From Brienomyrus brachyistius (lineage: Eukaryota > Chordata > Actinopteri > Osteoglossiformes > Mormyridae), in the NCBI RefSeq assembly GCF_023856365.1, contig NW_026042793.1, forward strand, positions 1 through 64,000: a DNA stretch of 64,000 nucleotides, in the 5' to 3' direction. The notes beneath the pieces were generated by a model that saw nothing but the letters and a program-made list of their open reading frames with translations, did not search any database and was not told where the DNA came from. Within the stretch, counting starts at the first letter, position 1. Each line of letters begins with the position of its first letter. The position numbers were made by a program, and so were the translations under genes. Of the stretch, positions 32,536 through 43,960 are shown in pieces.

Positions 32536-32790
32536 TGTCACGATCGCCATTTAACGGGAGCGGCGGACGGGCAGGAAACAGGCAAGGCAGGCAGGATACG
32601 GGGATTTATTAGGAACACGGGGTGCAGGAAACATCTCACGCAGACGGACTTCAATGACGGACACTGAACTCTAGTAAGACATGAACTCAAATAGACAGGA
32701 CTGATTGAAAATAATCGGACACAGCTGGGTACGATCAGGGAAGCACACGTGGATAATCAGGGGGCGTGGCACACACGGTGGTCAGACTGT
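32536..32790 (-). mobile_element. LTR of the small LTR family, minus orientation
   Basis: It begins TGTCACGATCGCC and shares CATCTCACGCA, GATCAGGGAAGCACACGTGG and AATCAGGGGGCGTGGCACAC with the LTRs at 11.3, 51.2 and 60.5 kb. Its other end is not intact; it passes into a GC-rich internal region. Confidence 0.65.
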
Positions 32791-33110
32791 CCGGGACCTC
32801 CTCGGGGACTAGGGCAGGAAAGTCTGGAGCTGGGTCAGGGACAGGAGTGGGGCCAGGAACAAGAGCCCCAGGGGGCACAGTCATTTGAGGCGGAGGGAGC
32901 GCCTCGGGCGTGGGCTCTGGGGCCGCAGGGGGCAGCGGAGGCGGCTGCTCAGGAGCTACGGGCAAAGCAGGCGGCGGCTGCTCGGGCTCTGGGGCCGCAG
33001 GGGGCAGCGGAGGCGGCTGCTCGGGCTGCGCAGGAGCTATGGGCGACGAAGGCAACTGCTCAGACGCTGTAGCAGGAACCCAGGACTTTATGCTCAGCCC
33101 ACTGCTGTTA
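32791..33110 (-). mobile_element. GC-rich internal part of the LTR element
   Basis: It has imperfect repeats of GGGGCCGCAGGGGGCAGCGG and GGCGGCTGCTCGGGCTCTGG shared with 12.2-12.5 kb. The minus-strand frame is made of Pro, Ala, Glu and Gln repeats (EQPPPLPPAAPEPEQPPP). No enzyme domain is visible. Confidence 0.5.
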
Positions 33111-33645
33111 ACTCCGATGACTCACAACTGAGCAGCAATGCACATTTCGAATTCCATCATCAACATCAGGCAGATGACAAGACTGTTGTGGGTCTCATCA
33201 ATAAAAACGGTGACTCAGCATACAAAGAGGAAGTGTGATGACTATCGGACTGCTGCAGAGCCAACAACCTGTCTCTGAATGTTGACCAAAGAGATGGTTG
33301 TTGACGTTAGAAGAACACAAAACACAGAGTGACCACTCTCTGCTGCACATCGATGGCTCATCTGTGGAGATCGTAGAGAGTACCAGATTCCTTGTTGTCC
33401 ATCTGGCGGAGAATCTCACCAGGTCCTTCAACATCAGCTCCATAGTAAGGAAAGCACAGCAGCACCTCTACTCTCCACGGAAGCTCAGAAAAGCCCATCT
33501 CCCATTCTCACACTCTATTGGGGAACTGTTGAAAGCACCCTGAGCAGCTGCATCACGGTCTGCTTTGAGAACTGTGTCGCCTCAGATCACAAGTCCCTAC
33601 AACAGATAGTGATGACAGGTGAGAAAATCATTGGGAGTATCGTGT
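33111..33645 (+). pseudogene. LINE reverse-transcriptase fragment (post-catalytic region)
   Basis: In shifting frames it gives ADDKTVVGLINKNGDSAYKE, then ANNLSLNVD, SLLHIDGSSVEIVESTRFLV and SSIVRKAQQHLYSPRKLRKA, the region after the FADD box in a fish L2/Rex-type LINE. The catalytic core has decayed (ADDKT). It continues at 34455 after an insertion. Confidence 0.7.
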
Positions 33646-34454
33646 TAGAGAAATATGTACTTTTTTTATCATCATTTTGCTAGACGCTTAGAAACAACAC
33701 CCTGCCGCAGCTTGATCTTAATTGAGCAATAACACGTCTCAAGAACTGTCGCTTGAATATTTCCACCCCATATATGGTGACAAACAATGTTCAATGTCAG
33801 TTGCATATCCTGTTTGTGTACCTCAATAAAAGACACTGCGAGGGGAGTTACTCTTTCGAAGTTGGCTGAGTTCGACTGAGAGGCTGACACCTCGAGGTCA
33901 GGACCGGGCTTCCCTTTGTAAGGAAAAGTGGTAAAAATGTCCCAAGGTTCTTGGTTGATCATTTGAATGCAGACAATGTTAGGAATTTATGATCATGGGG
34001 GAAGCCAGGGAGAGAATGGGGGTTCCAGTTGGCACCACTATGGTGATAAGGATAAGATAAGGTGATAAGAATTGAATTACAATGATCATAAAAGTCTCCA
34101 CCCTGTCCTGTCCCGTCCCTGTCTCAGGATCCTCACACTCCAGGGGGTCACTCTTTATATGTAAATTCACTCACAACACCTACACACAACACCTTGGTGG
34201 GGAGGGCCTTTTTGGGTATAAAGGGGGGTGAAGAACTGTCTTCAATTTGTATCTGAGCTGCCTTTCAGTACCCGGTGTGTCTCTACACTGTATTACATTG
34301 TATTATTTTTGCTGTTCAATAAACCATCATTTTGCTGAAACTGCGGAGACTCTGCAAGTGGATTCCCTACACCTTGCAGCAAGTAAAACGTCATCACAGC
34401 TGTCTGCGTTGTTCTGTGTTCAGAGACTGGTTTGTTTCCAGCGCATCTTCAGAA
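33646..34454 (+). mobile_element. Insertion with LTR-like signals splitting a LINE
   Basis: The LINE stops after a segment encoding EKIIGS and resumes at 34455 with ISLPSITDI. Between them lie about 800 bp with TATAAAG at 34217-34223 and AATAAA at 34318-34323, about 100 bases apart, as in a retroviral-type LTR (U3-R). Exact ends and a target duplication were not resolved. Confidence 0.4.
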
Positions 34455-34970
34455 GAAGATAACCCTAACATATCTCTCCCCTCCATCACAGATATTCACA
34501 CCACACACTGCATCCGCAAAGCCACCACCATTGTGGATGACCCCACCCACCCCTCACATTATCGTTTCACCCTCCTGCCTTCTGGAAATAGGTCCCGGAG
34601 CATTCGGGCCTTTACAGCCAGACTCAAACAGCTTTATCCCCCATGCCGTCAGACTACTGAACTCTCAGGGACTAATCTGATACCACACACACATACACTC
34701 ATTAACACACTTTATTATTTAACTACTATTTTTTATCTTATTGTCGCCATGTTTACAGTTACTTTTATTTATTTTTATTGCTACCTCATTGGACAACCAA
34801 ACTGCGCCTTCTCAGTACTGGGTTTACTGTGCTGTTTGTGCTCGTTGGTGTCAGTTGTCCTCTCTTTTTGCACTGTCCTGCAATGTTTGCACAGTTTTTG
34901 CTCATTATGCACCATACAGTATGTTGCTAGGTTGGTATGTGTTAGTCTTCTGTTAATTTAAGTAGCACCT
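34455..34970 (+). pseudogene. LINE C-terminal fragment, right side of the insertion
   Basis: The frame gives NISLPSITDIHTTHCIRKAT, then TIVDDPTHPSHYRFTLLPSG and RSIRAFTARLKQLYP, the C-terminus of the LINE begun at 33111. T-rich sequence follows as in the 3' untranslated end. Confidence 0.7.
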
Positions 34971-35153
34971 TGGTCCGAGGGAAACAGTTTCTTTTGTAAC
35001 TGTACTATACTCAACTGTGTAAAGTTAAAAATAACATTAAAGACCTACTTGACTTTTACTGAACAGGTGCTAAAGTGAAATTACTTGCTTCTGGGAAAGA
35101 ACTCCAGCTGAAATTCTGTACAACAATTATGGGAGACATATGGGAAGGACGCG

Positions 35154-35381
35154 GTGTCAGACCTGCCCCAGTGGGACGAATGTGGTTTTCCTAGTAACAG
35201 CAGCTTCAGTCCCAATCAGATAAGCCAGATGCGTCTGAAATTAGAGGAACGGGATCAGACTGGTTGCTCAGGGACTAATGTGGTAGAACTAAAACAGAGA
35301 CAAATTGGACGGTGTTTCAATTGTGGGAAAATGAGACAAAGCAGGCAGAGGAGATGCGGGTGGCAAAGAAGCATGAGATAA
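35154..35381 (+). other. Weak zinc-knuckle-like segment
   Basis: A 75-residue frame contains QIGRCFNCGKMRQSRQRR, with a Cys-x2-Cys-Gly start but no His-x4-Cys completion. It may be a decayed gag nucleocapsid or chance. Confidence 0.2.
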
Positions 35382-35835
35382 GGAATGCAGAGAATGTGGA
35401 TGAGGGTGAGACTCCTGTGAAAACTGTGTATTGAAAATTAGGGCCATAGTATTGTCATCCATCCTGTCAGGGTATGGAAATACACTGAGGGTAAATGGCC
35501 TAATGCAGGAAGTGTCTTAATCCTATAACATCCAGCTGATTCAGGCTGTGGGGGACAGTGTAGTACTGCACTCTTCTGGCTGGGACCTTGAATAAATGAA
35601 TGAATGTTACATTTATACAGCCCTTTTCTAAGATACACAAAGAGCTTTACAGAAGCACTGGGGAGCCACTTCAACCCAAACGTGAGGCAGCAGGAGAGGG
35701 GGCCCAGGCAGAGAGAACAGCCAACAAGACGGGTGCTTCCACAGACAGGACGGGGGCCCCGGCAGACCAACGCTGACGACTCCTGGGACCAAGTCAACAG
35801 AGCAGCTGTCGTCATTGTGACTCACCCTCATACAT

Positions 35836-36110
35836 CCATCCATTGTCTAAACCGCTTATGCTACTGGGTCGCGGGGGGTCCAGAGCCTATCCTGGCAGGA
35901 TCTGTGCACGAGGCAGGGAACAACCCAGGACGGGGGGGCAGCTCATTGCAAGGCACATTCACACACCATTCACACACACATGCACTCCTACGGCCAATTT
36001 AGCAAGAGAGAACATGCAAACTCCCCACACATGTGACCCAGGCGGAGACTCGAACCTGAGTCCCAGTGGTGGGAGGTAACAGTGCTAATCACTGCACCAC
36101 CAAGCAGCCC
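35836..36110 (-). mobile_element. tRNA-derived SINE, internally deleted, 13-bp target duplication
   Basis: It is the same SINE family as at 2.8 kb. CACCCTCATACAT is present at 35823-35835 and 36111-36123. An internal segment between GCCAATTTAGCAA and GAGAACATGCAAACTCC is lost. The B-box-like region has decayed to GACTCGAACCTGAGTC. Confidence 0.9.
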
Positions 36111-36594
36111 CACCCTCATACATGATTTCTGATTCTTGATTTTAATCCCCTTTTCTGTTTTTGGCAACATATAAAGTGCTGTGAATGTCACTGTCAGATT
36201 GTCATATCATCCTCCAGTTGTCCCTTGTCACCCTGGATGCACATTGAGTGTTTGCTAAATATTTTATCTTGTAGTGTTCCTGATTTTTTCCTGTGTTTTA
36301 ATTTGCAATTCTCAAATTTCATGACTGGCATCCGTGGGGACGATTAATTAAACCTGTTAACTCTGCACTTCAATTTCAAACTGTTGGTAACATGTGTACA
36401 TATTTTTGTCTGATCTTTTCACCACCAGGTGGCGATATAGCAACTCCAGAGTTATTGATGGCTAGAACAAAAAAAACACAGTAACACAGAGGTGTAGCTA
36501 AAAATTCTGGGCCCCTGACAGAATGTCACCTTGCGCCCTCTGTCGAATTTTACATTCTGTGAAAGAGATTTGTTGAGCCATCTTCCAATGTAAT

Positions 36595-37500
36595 CCAATC
36601 CAGCTCTTTATTTGAAAAGCACTTTAAACAACCTTATGGACCAAAGTGCTGCACAAAGGAATAAATAAAAACATTCACACACTTAAAAACGAAGTAAAAG
36701 AAATTTAATAAAAACCAAAACATTCAATGTGAGTAAAAGGCCATTAATAAAAATTTAAAAAAATCAATTAATTAATAAAGAAAAGGCTAAGATTAAAATA
36801 AGATTTACTATTAAAATTAACATCTCACAATGTGTCAAAGGTGAAGGAGAAGAGATTAGAAGAGATTTAAAAACGGACAGAGGGGATTCCTCTCTAATGT
36901 GAAAAGGCAAGTCATTCCACATTTTAGGAGCTGCGACTGCAAAGGCTCGATCCCCTCTAAGCTCACGCTGAGTCTTAGGAACCGTCAGGAACAGCTGATC
37001 AGCTGACCTGAGAGAGCGGGTGGGGGTGTAAGGGTGAAGCAGCTCACAGAGGTCAGATGGAGCAAGACCACTGAGGGCTTTAAAAGCAAATAACAGAATT
37101 TTAAAATGAATCCTAAAATGTACGGGCAGCCAGTGGAGTGAGGCTAAAATGGGGGAGACATGCTCATATTTCCATGTGCGGCAGCATTTTGAACCTTCTG
37201 GAGGTGAACAATAGTGGAGCCTCTAACCCCAACATAGAGGGCGTTACAGTGGTCCAAACTAGTAGTGACAAAAGAGTGGATTACTGTCTCAAAGTGCTGC
37301 CTAGAAAGAATTGGCTTTATTTTGGCCAACTGCCTCAATTGTAAAAAGCTTGACTTGACAACTAACCTTATCTGAGTGTCAAACTTAAGGTTGGTGTCGA
37401 CTTTATGTGTGTGATGTGTGATGACTGGTTTACAATATTGTTCCAAGGAACCTAAAATTACAGTGGAGGTCAGAGGAGTGGAGTTACCAAAAACCAACAC
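36595..37500 (-). pseudogene. L2-like LINE C-terminal fragment and 3' end
   Basis: Minus-strand frames give LRQLAKIKPILSRQHFETVI, then DHCNALYVGVRGSTIVHLQK (37144-37500), and further on FKALSGLAPSDLCELLHPYT and APKMWNDLPFHI (36830-37130). This order is typical of the C-terminus of a fish L2-like LINE. The frame changes near 37140, so it is dead. The 3' end has AATAAA and AGCTGGATTGGATTACATTG. Confidence 0.75.
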
Positions 37501-38740
37501 TTCTGTCCATTACCTCCCCACTTCCTTGTTAGTTACAATATTTGTTCTGCATTACTGTACTGCTTTGGAGCCTTTTGATATTAAGGTGAATAACACAGGT
37601 GAAAAATTAAGGTGAAAAAAGAGACAGATGCATTGACAGCAGTCGTGGCCACACTTTGGACTGGGAGTGTAAGAGCAAAGGAAACTGAATCCACTATGTT
37701 CTGTCCTGTAAATTTTTATTAAACACCACATGACACACATACGAGTCCTGTTTTAACTTTCAGGGCTGATGGTCTGCAGCCTGGCTTGTGTTCTACAGTG
37801 CAGCGCAGGTGCAGTCACTGTGCTGAGCCCGGCGTTATATTAATGACGCAGCCTTTCACACTGACCAGTGAGAAATAACCTTGAAAATGACTGTGCTCTT
37901 TGTGGTTCTCCTTTTTTCTTACCACCAAGCAAGAGACTAAACATATTTTCTACTTATCAGTTATCAGAAATCAGAAATGTCATGCAGTAATCAGAGGTTA
38001 GACAGCAAGAATGACTTTTGTATTTTTATCTTTTGTCAATCTTTTATCCAGCGACTACTAATTCTCATCGGGGTCTGGAGAGGGTGGGACCTGTCCCAGG
38101 AAGCACAGAGCACAGGCCTGCATGGGATGCCATTCCACACAAGCAAAAACAATTAAGATGGTCAGATTTGCCTCACTGTGTGATTTTGACTGAAAGATGA
38201 ACTAAGCACAGTCTTGTGTGTATAAAAATGCGTAGATTCATTTAACTTTAACAATGAGATTCAGCAACATGACCTTATAGTGTTAATGATCGGTATCTTA
38301 CTGGTATTAACTGAATTATGCAAAATTCTACATTATTCTATATTATTGCACCCAAATTGTTCATACTGACTAAATGTAATTACTGACATCCTGGACATAC
38401 TGCTTTTTAGGTTTGAATTTAAAATGTTAGTAGACAAATTCATGCTGTCAATAACATCTCACTTGCTCACCCACTTTTAGATAAAAATACCCTTTGTGGT
38501 TTTTCTAGTGAAGCAGTGGGCCTGAGCTGAGGACCTGATGGTTGTGTGGTTTTCGCTCACTGAGAAGAGAGACACAAACACCCTGCTCTCAGTCGGTCAG
38601 TCTTCCTGTAAAATGCAGAGGTGAGACTGCTAGTGGAAAATTACTGACTGCAGCGTCAACAACACATATAAACAGCAGCACAAACAAAATGTTCCACAAA
38701 TGCAGGACATCTGTATGCTTACAGCACACATCAGACACGC
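37501..38740. other. No gene seen
   Basis: Opposed open frames near 37552-37740 and 38018-38200 lack domains. A stretch at 38515-38700 (GTGTGGTTTTCGCTCACTGA and GTCAGTCTTCCTG) is repeated loosely at 39990-40120. Confidence 0.35.
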
Positions 38741-38749
38741 TGACCCTCA

Positions 38750-39195
38750 GCACTGAGCTCCTCCAGGCTCTGTGCTCTCCCTCTTCTCTTCAATTTCTAC
38801 ACAAATCACTGCTGCTCCAGTGAAGATCCTGAATTTTGCAGGTGATACTACTGTGTTTGCCATCATAACTGAAGGTGATGAGTCTGCCTACAGACTGGAA
38901 GTCGTACAGCTGACCATCCAGTTCTGAACTCACATTATCCCAAATGTCCACATGCTTAGACTCCTCTCATCATCAGGGAGGAGCGTCCCTTGGCACTGTA
39001 GAGTAGATGGATGAGAGCAGGCTGATAACAAGGCTGTCATCAATTTTATGTGACACCTCTCACCCCCCCAGCAGACTATGGAGGCCCGTAAGGGCAGCTC
39101 CTTCAGTAAGAGACTCAGACACCCGGCGTGTGACAGAACGGTACCGCAGGTCATTGGGCCCCACAGCAGTCAGGCTTTATAATCTGCACTCTGCT
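38750..39195 (+). pseudogene. LINE reverse-transcriptase fragment with altered catalytic box
   Basis: It reads KILNFAGDTTVFAIITEGDE then SAYRLEVVQL, where the active LINE has FADD; here the box is FAGD. The C-terminal end appears at 39060-39195 (SDTRRVTERYRRSLGPTAVR, then LYNLHSAH). Stops lie between the parts. Confidence 0.65.
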
Positions 39196-40152
39196 CATTG
39201 AACTTTTCCCCTGTTCACTGTCTTCTGATACAGTTTCTATCTGCTGCTGATCTGCAATATTGTTCCTCCTTATTCACTGATGTGCAGTGTTGCATTGAGC
39301 CAGTGCATTATGCCCTGTGTGGCAGCTTCCTTTGGGAGGCTAATATCTGGCACATGAGCAATAATGTTACATGCAATAGGATTGTGTATAAGTTAAGGAT
39401 TGTGTATAAGTTAATTTTAATATTCCTATAATATTCCTCTGTATGTAATATATTCTTATTTTTTGTTTCTATTATTACCCTATATTTATATATACATCCA
39501 TTTCTTTTACATTCATAATGATGTTGTTTGTTGTTTTGTGCCCCACTGCTCTTGTAACAAGCCTCAGTCTTGACTCTCCCTTTTAAGGTCTTGGCCTTAA
39601 ATCACACTCGATATAGGTGGTGTCGTCCCCATCACCCTGACCAGGATACATGCTGTAAGATTAATGGATGGTGTTTATCTGTGTGATGAAAAAGAATGTG
39701 AATAAAACAAAAATGTACCATTATAAATGGGAGCCCTAGGATGTGTGGTGGTTAGAGATGTGGACTGATGAGAATTTTGCTTTTCTAAAGTTCTGTTGTG
39801 AAAACTGTACATTCCGTTCCATGTACAGTAGTGATATGTAGCAATCATGTGCTCCAGTCAAATGTCCAGCTGCATGAATAATAATGGTGGCTTGTTTGGA
39901 TAAAATAACTTAGGCTGAATACTTGAAAGCGTGACCTGGGTGAGGTAGAGAGGAAACAGGGTCTTACAAGAAGCAGATATTGTTCTGTCTGTGTGGTTTT
40001 TACTCTTTGCAAAGTGAGTCCAGCACAGTGCAGTCAGTGGGTCAGTCTTCCTGAGCTGCATCTAACCAGTGGAAACATCTGCAGCACTGCAGAGAAGCAC
40101 TCAGCAGACAAACAAACCCAAACAGCTTACAGCTGTATGTCACTTTTGGACA

Positions 40153-40310
40153 GAGGTGGACAAAGTACACAACTTCACTACTTGAGTTAAGTATAGATAC
40201 TCCTCGTCAAATAATACTCAAAGTTTTTCAGTTAATTTTTTACTTCAGTTAAAGTACTGGAGTATTTGCATCTAAAAATACTTAAGTATTCAAAAGTACA
40301 TTATGTTTTA
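40153..40310 (+). mobile_element. hAT-type MITE, left half
   Basis: It starts CAGAGGTGGACAAAGTACAC and contains TACTTAAGTATTCAAAAGTA, the pattern of an abundant fish hAT-derived MITE. The right end is absent within the next few hundred bases. Confidence 0.5.
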
Positions 40311-40533
40311 AATGCAAGACATTTTTCAGAACCTAATGACTCCTGAACACCCCACTGAATACACTGACTGGCTTGTACATCTTGTAGAATAAAAAGCTTG
40401 TGGAATATGATACAATGACTATAGAAACACAACTGACATAACAAAAGTACAGCCATTGTCATTTTCATCTTATTTAACACCCCCCACCCCACTCACACAA
40501 AAGAGCATGGTAGTGTTCTTACAGAGCCGTAGC

Positions 40534-40650
40534 AGTGTGTGTGTGTGCATGTGTGCATGTGTGTTTGTGTGTGTGTGTGTCTGTGTGTGTGTGTGTTTGT
40601 GTGTCTGTGTATGTTTGTGTGTGTGTCTATGTGTGTGTATGTTTGTGAGC
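40534..40650 (+). repeat. (GT)n microsatellite
   Basis: Interrupted GTGTGT run. The Cys/Val-rich and His/Thr-rich open frames on both strands are by-products. Confidence 0.95.
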
Positions 40651-41242
40651 CAAGTAACAAGACAGGGAGCAAGAAACAAAACTCCTCTTTCTTAATTATC
40701 CACATCGTTATTAACGACACAGGTATATATACAGGTACATATACAGGTACATGTATATACTCAAAAATACATCCAGAACACACAATTAAATGAAAAACGT
40801 AATTTAAGAACACTTGAAATTTTCATTCAGTTTCTTTCATCTGTTTAATATAATCGATCAGTCCCTGTGCGTTTGCCCCAAACCATTCAGCATGGTACAC
40901 AAGGGAGACAAGTAAGCATGTGTGACATCAAAGAACTGATTGCAGCAACTCAGCCTTTCCACAACATTAAAGCCGCTTATTCCCCCCCATGCCATGAAGA
41001 AATAATCTCTGTGGCTCCCCTCTCCCCCTCCCTCAGCCCCCAGTCTGGCTTGAACATTTGCACTTCCAGTAAAAATGCGCCCCAAACACACTGACACCAA
41101 ACTCAGCACCGGTGCTCCGTAAAATCCCGTGATTCAGTCTCAGAAGCACTGGCTCCCCTGCCCTCCTCTGAACATTATTAAAGCTACACCCTGAACACTC
41201 TGTGTGACTGACATGTGTGACTGACATGAATGAGAAGCATCT

Positions 41243-41368
41243 TTATTCATAATCTCTGTAGCGGAGGTCAGAATACAGAGTGTCATTATTCCCGTCTTTC
41301 TTCTGTCTCCTGGGTTTTGGCTTCTTAAGGTTCAGGGCAGCGTAATTCAGTGTGTCCTCGTCATGGCA
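41243..41368 (-). CDS. NITR gene, cytoplasmic exon with ITIM
   Basis: An acceptor CTCCACAG precedes a frame of 41 residues ending at TAA (41243-41245). It contains TLNYAALNL, a canonical ITIM (L-x-Y-x-x-L), and TLYSDL, an ITIM-like site with Thr at -2. Phosphorylated ITIMs recruit SH2-domain phosphatases, so the receptor would be inhibitory. AATAAA overlaps the stop codon (GAATAAAG). The exon starts in phase 0, whereas the transmembrane exon ends in phase 1, so a small exon of 3n+2 bases is probably missing between them. Confidence 0.75.
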   Translation of the reverse strand, partial: CHDEDTLNYAALNLKKPKPRRQKKDGNNDTLYSDLRYRDYE

Positions 41369-42058
41369 CTGTGGAGACAAAGATGGCAGAATTGGATGGA
41401 TCAAATCGGTTTGCTATTACCTATTTTCACAAATAGCACTTAAAATGCTGATCCCAGGATGGAAATCAGTCTGAGGTTCATTTGTTTTACTGACGATTTG
41501 TAATTTGAAATATTTATTACATACTTGCTTGCGTGACCATTCCACTTTTGATATATCACTGTTCTTTTCATCTGTTTAAAATATATAACACATCAATATA
41601 TTATTTAATTTCGCACGGTATCATACCGTGGTCAGATAACATTCCGAATTTTCAAGCAATCAACATCCTTTTTGTCTCAAAAATGAAAGTAAAAATGACT
41701 TCTGTCAATTTAAGTGTGCATGTTTGGATACGTGTCATTTGTTCTCATATATCATATATAATAAAATTGCTATAAAGGAGATCTTGGTAATAAAAGTTAT
41801 TGATATGCAACTTATTGCAACATGTATATTTCAATAGATTTTGCAAAATATGAAAGATATAATACAAAAATGTAAATCTTACAGTACAAAAAGGTTTATA
41901 TAAATAAGGTGAGATTTAATAATGGATTTTAAAACTGTATTACCTGCAAGAGTGGTTTTAATATGAAAATGTTATCTATCATAAAACAATTTTATATTTC
42001 TATAATTTGTTAAAATCTACATTTTGTCCTTCTGAGTGCATAAAGCCGGGCAGCGTAC

Positions 42059-42178
42059 CTGCACAGTGTGTACAGGTCAGTTTACATCTTATACAAATGA
42101 GAGCAACGTTCAGAATAATGCTGCAAGATAAAACTATCAGCAAGCCAGAGTGAAGAGGATCCAGCAGCTTCTGAAAGC
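42059..42178 (-). CDS. NITR gene, transmembrane exon
   Basis: The 120-bp exon has an acceptor TTTGTTACAG and a donor GTACGC (42053-42058). It encodes GFQKLLDPLHSG followed by the hydrophobic span LLIVLSCSIILNVALICI and then RCKLTCTHCAG. The span has no charged residue, as expected for a receptor carrying its own ITIMs and not needing an adaptor. It begins in phase 1, matching the end of the I-domain exon. Confidence 0.8.
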
Positions 42179-42340
42179 CTGTAACAAAGAGATAGATTTC
42201 AGCATAATGATATAGAGACACATTTCCCATTTGCTTACATTACATTAGTTAAAGATCAAATCGATAACACATTACAGCAGTTGTTTTGTAAATAGTCCAT
42301 TTTTAACATGAACTTCTAGTATTTTGCATTTTAACAATTT

Positions 42341-42535
42341 ATATTAATATTTGAAATAATTATTAAATTAGGCTCCGGACCCCCCGCGACCCAATAGGAT
42401 AAGCGGTTTGGAAAATGGATGGATGGATGGATATTAATATTTGAAATAATTATTAAATTAGGCTCCGGACCCCCCGCGACCCAATAGGATAAGCGGTTTG
42501 GAAAATGGATGGATGGATGGATAATTATTAAATTA
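42341..42535 (+). repeat. Two 90-bp tandem copies carrying a truncated SINE tail
   Basis: 42341-42430 and 42431-42520 are identical units of ATATTAATATTTGAAATAAT, ATTATTAAATTA and a SINE 3' end (GGCTCCGGACCCCCCGCGAC...GGATGGATGG). ATAATTATTAAATTA follows the second unit, which fits the target duplication of the original insertion. The locus lies in the intron between the NITR I-domain and transmembrane exons. Confidence 0.9.
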
Positions 42536-42723
42536 ACATCTGTGTAATTTAATTTAAGCACTTAAATTAGAAAATTCATTACATTAAAAAAAGAAATAAA
42601 TGTCTTAATAGCAGAATAAGCTAAATAAAACTTTGAAGCAGATATACTCTCCACACTGGGTGCTACCATCTATATCCAGCTGTGTGCCGTTCCCAAACAG
42701 CATCTCCCCACACTGGGTGTTAC

Positions 42724-43074
42724 CATCTATATCCAGCTATGTGCCGTTCCCAAACAGCATCTCCCCACACATGGCCACAGCGCAGTAGTAAGTCCCAGCA
42801 TCGGAGAGGCTGAGGTTCCCCTTGGGGAGGCTGTAGACGCAGCTCCGTGTAGGAGATCCAGCCTCAGGGCTCTTCTCACACTCATCACTGCTGTTTCCAT
42901 GGCTGTAAATGACTCCAGGAAGGGATTCTCCTGATCCATGTCTGAACCAGTAAACACTGTGTTCTCCTGCACAGCTCCCAGTCTCTATCGTACACTGCAG
43001 GCTCACAGAGTCTCCTGGCTGCAATGTGTCAGACACAGGCTGCTGTACCACAGTCCTGCTGTTGAAGTCTTTAC
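42724..43074 (-). pseudogene. NITR gene, I-domain exon with J duplication and stop
   Basis: The acceptor is CTTTTCAG (exon start 43074). The exon encodes an intermediate-type Ig domain: SVSLQCTIETGSCAGEHSVY with the first Cys, WFRHGSGESLPGVIYSHGNS, SPTRSCVYSLPKGNLSLSDA, and DAGTYYCAVAMC, ending in the J-like CGEMLFGNGT. The next codon is TAG (42737-42739) instead of CAG. The J-like segment is repeated 57 bp downstream in frame, and that second copy has CAG. A donor GTAACA at 42718-42723 gives exon end 42724; a parallel one exists at 42661-42666. The exon is truncated by the stop, so the gene would make no membrane receptor. Confidence 0.85.
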
Positions 43075-43776
43075 CTGAAAAGCAAAATAGTCATGATGAC
43101 AGCCCTTTGAGAATAACAATGGAAAATACAGATCCTCAAAAATTGTTCTTACAGATTTTTGGGAACTGAATCGATGTTCTTCTAGCCATCCAAGAAATCA
43201 GTAACTTCTTGGAGAACAGCTGACATTCTTCTCTCTTTTTATTGTATTACTGCTTATTAGTATATATCAGGTAACACTATACATTAACTGCACCTACATA
43301 ATACCTAAATAAAAATTATATGATAATAACAAACATTATAATCATATAATGTCTTGTATTAATGTATGAAGGTAGATGAATATAATTAATTTCAATTCAA
43401 AGAAATGAAGTGTGTAAAGTGTACTTTATATTTTCATGATTTTCGTGACTTTACATTTGGTTTATGTTGCCCCTTTTCCACAGGAAGGTATTTATTGTTT
43501 TTGCATATTTAGCTCTTGATGTGTTTTGGTATTTTTGAGCATTTTGCTGTAGTACCTGCATAATTTAATTCAAGAGCCGAAGAGCTGTTTGCCCATTACT
43601 AGTTTGTCTATCTTTTAACATTAAAGAAAAAGTATACATAGTAAAAGGAATTACTTGGTTTCGTAGTTCCTCCTATTTATTTTCTTATGCACACAAAAGT
43701 AAGTTTTTCCGTTCAACCATAGCACTACAGCGAAAAGCAAAACGTCATGGCAAATACAATTATGCTTTATTCCAAT

Positions 43777-43960
43777 ACACATTGCTAATTTTTCATTATT
43801 ATTACATTTATTCAGCATAATATCTTCAAAGGTTTCATGATTTAATTTGCAATCTTCTGGCCTGAAATCTTTTCCTGCTACACTGAAGACTCTCTCAGCG
43901 TGTGCAGAGAAAGCTGCAGCCAAAGGGTTGGCATCCTCTGATAAACATGGTTGGTTCAGG
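43777..43960 (-). pseudogene. hAT transposase C-terminal fragment
   Basis: The minus-strand frame reads NPLAAAFSAHAERVFSVAGK, then DFRPEDCKLNHETFEDIMLN and KCN. This is the hAT C-terminal dimerisation motif (pattern ERVFS-aGk-f-R). It lies in the intron between the NITR V-domain and I-domain exons. Nothing upstream of it can be assembled into a transposase. Confidence 0.8.

Noticed and set aside
37552..38200. Short frames near 37.6 and 38.1 kb
   Set aside because: No domain or transcript features; between LINE remnants.
40456..40813. Cys/Val-rich and His/Thr-rich frames
   Set aside because: They are translations of the (GT)n microsatellite on both strands.
42371..42520. Assembly duplication of a SINE
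   Set aside because: The copies share a precise unit and the flank is consistent with a target-site duplication, so a real tandem duplication is more likely; a read check is still possible.
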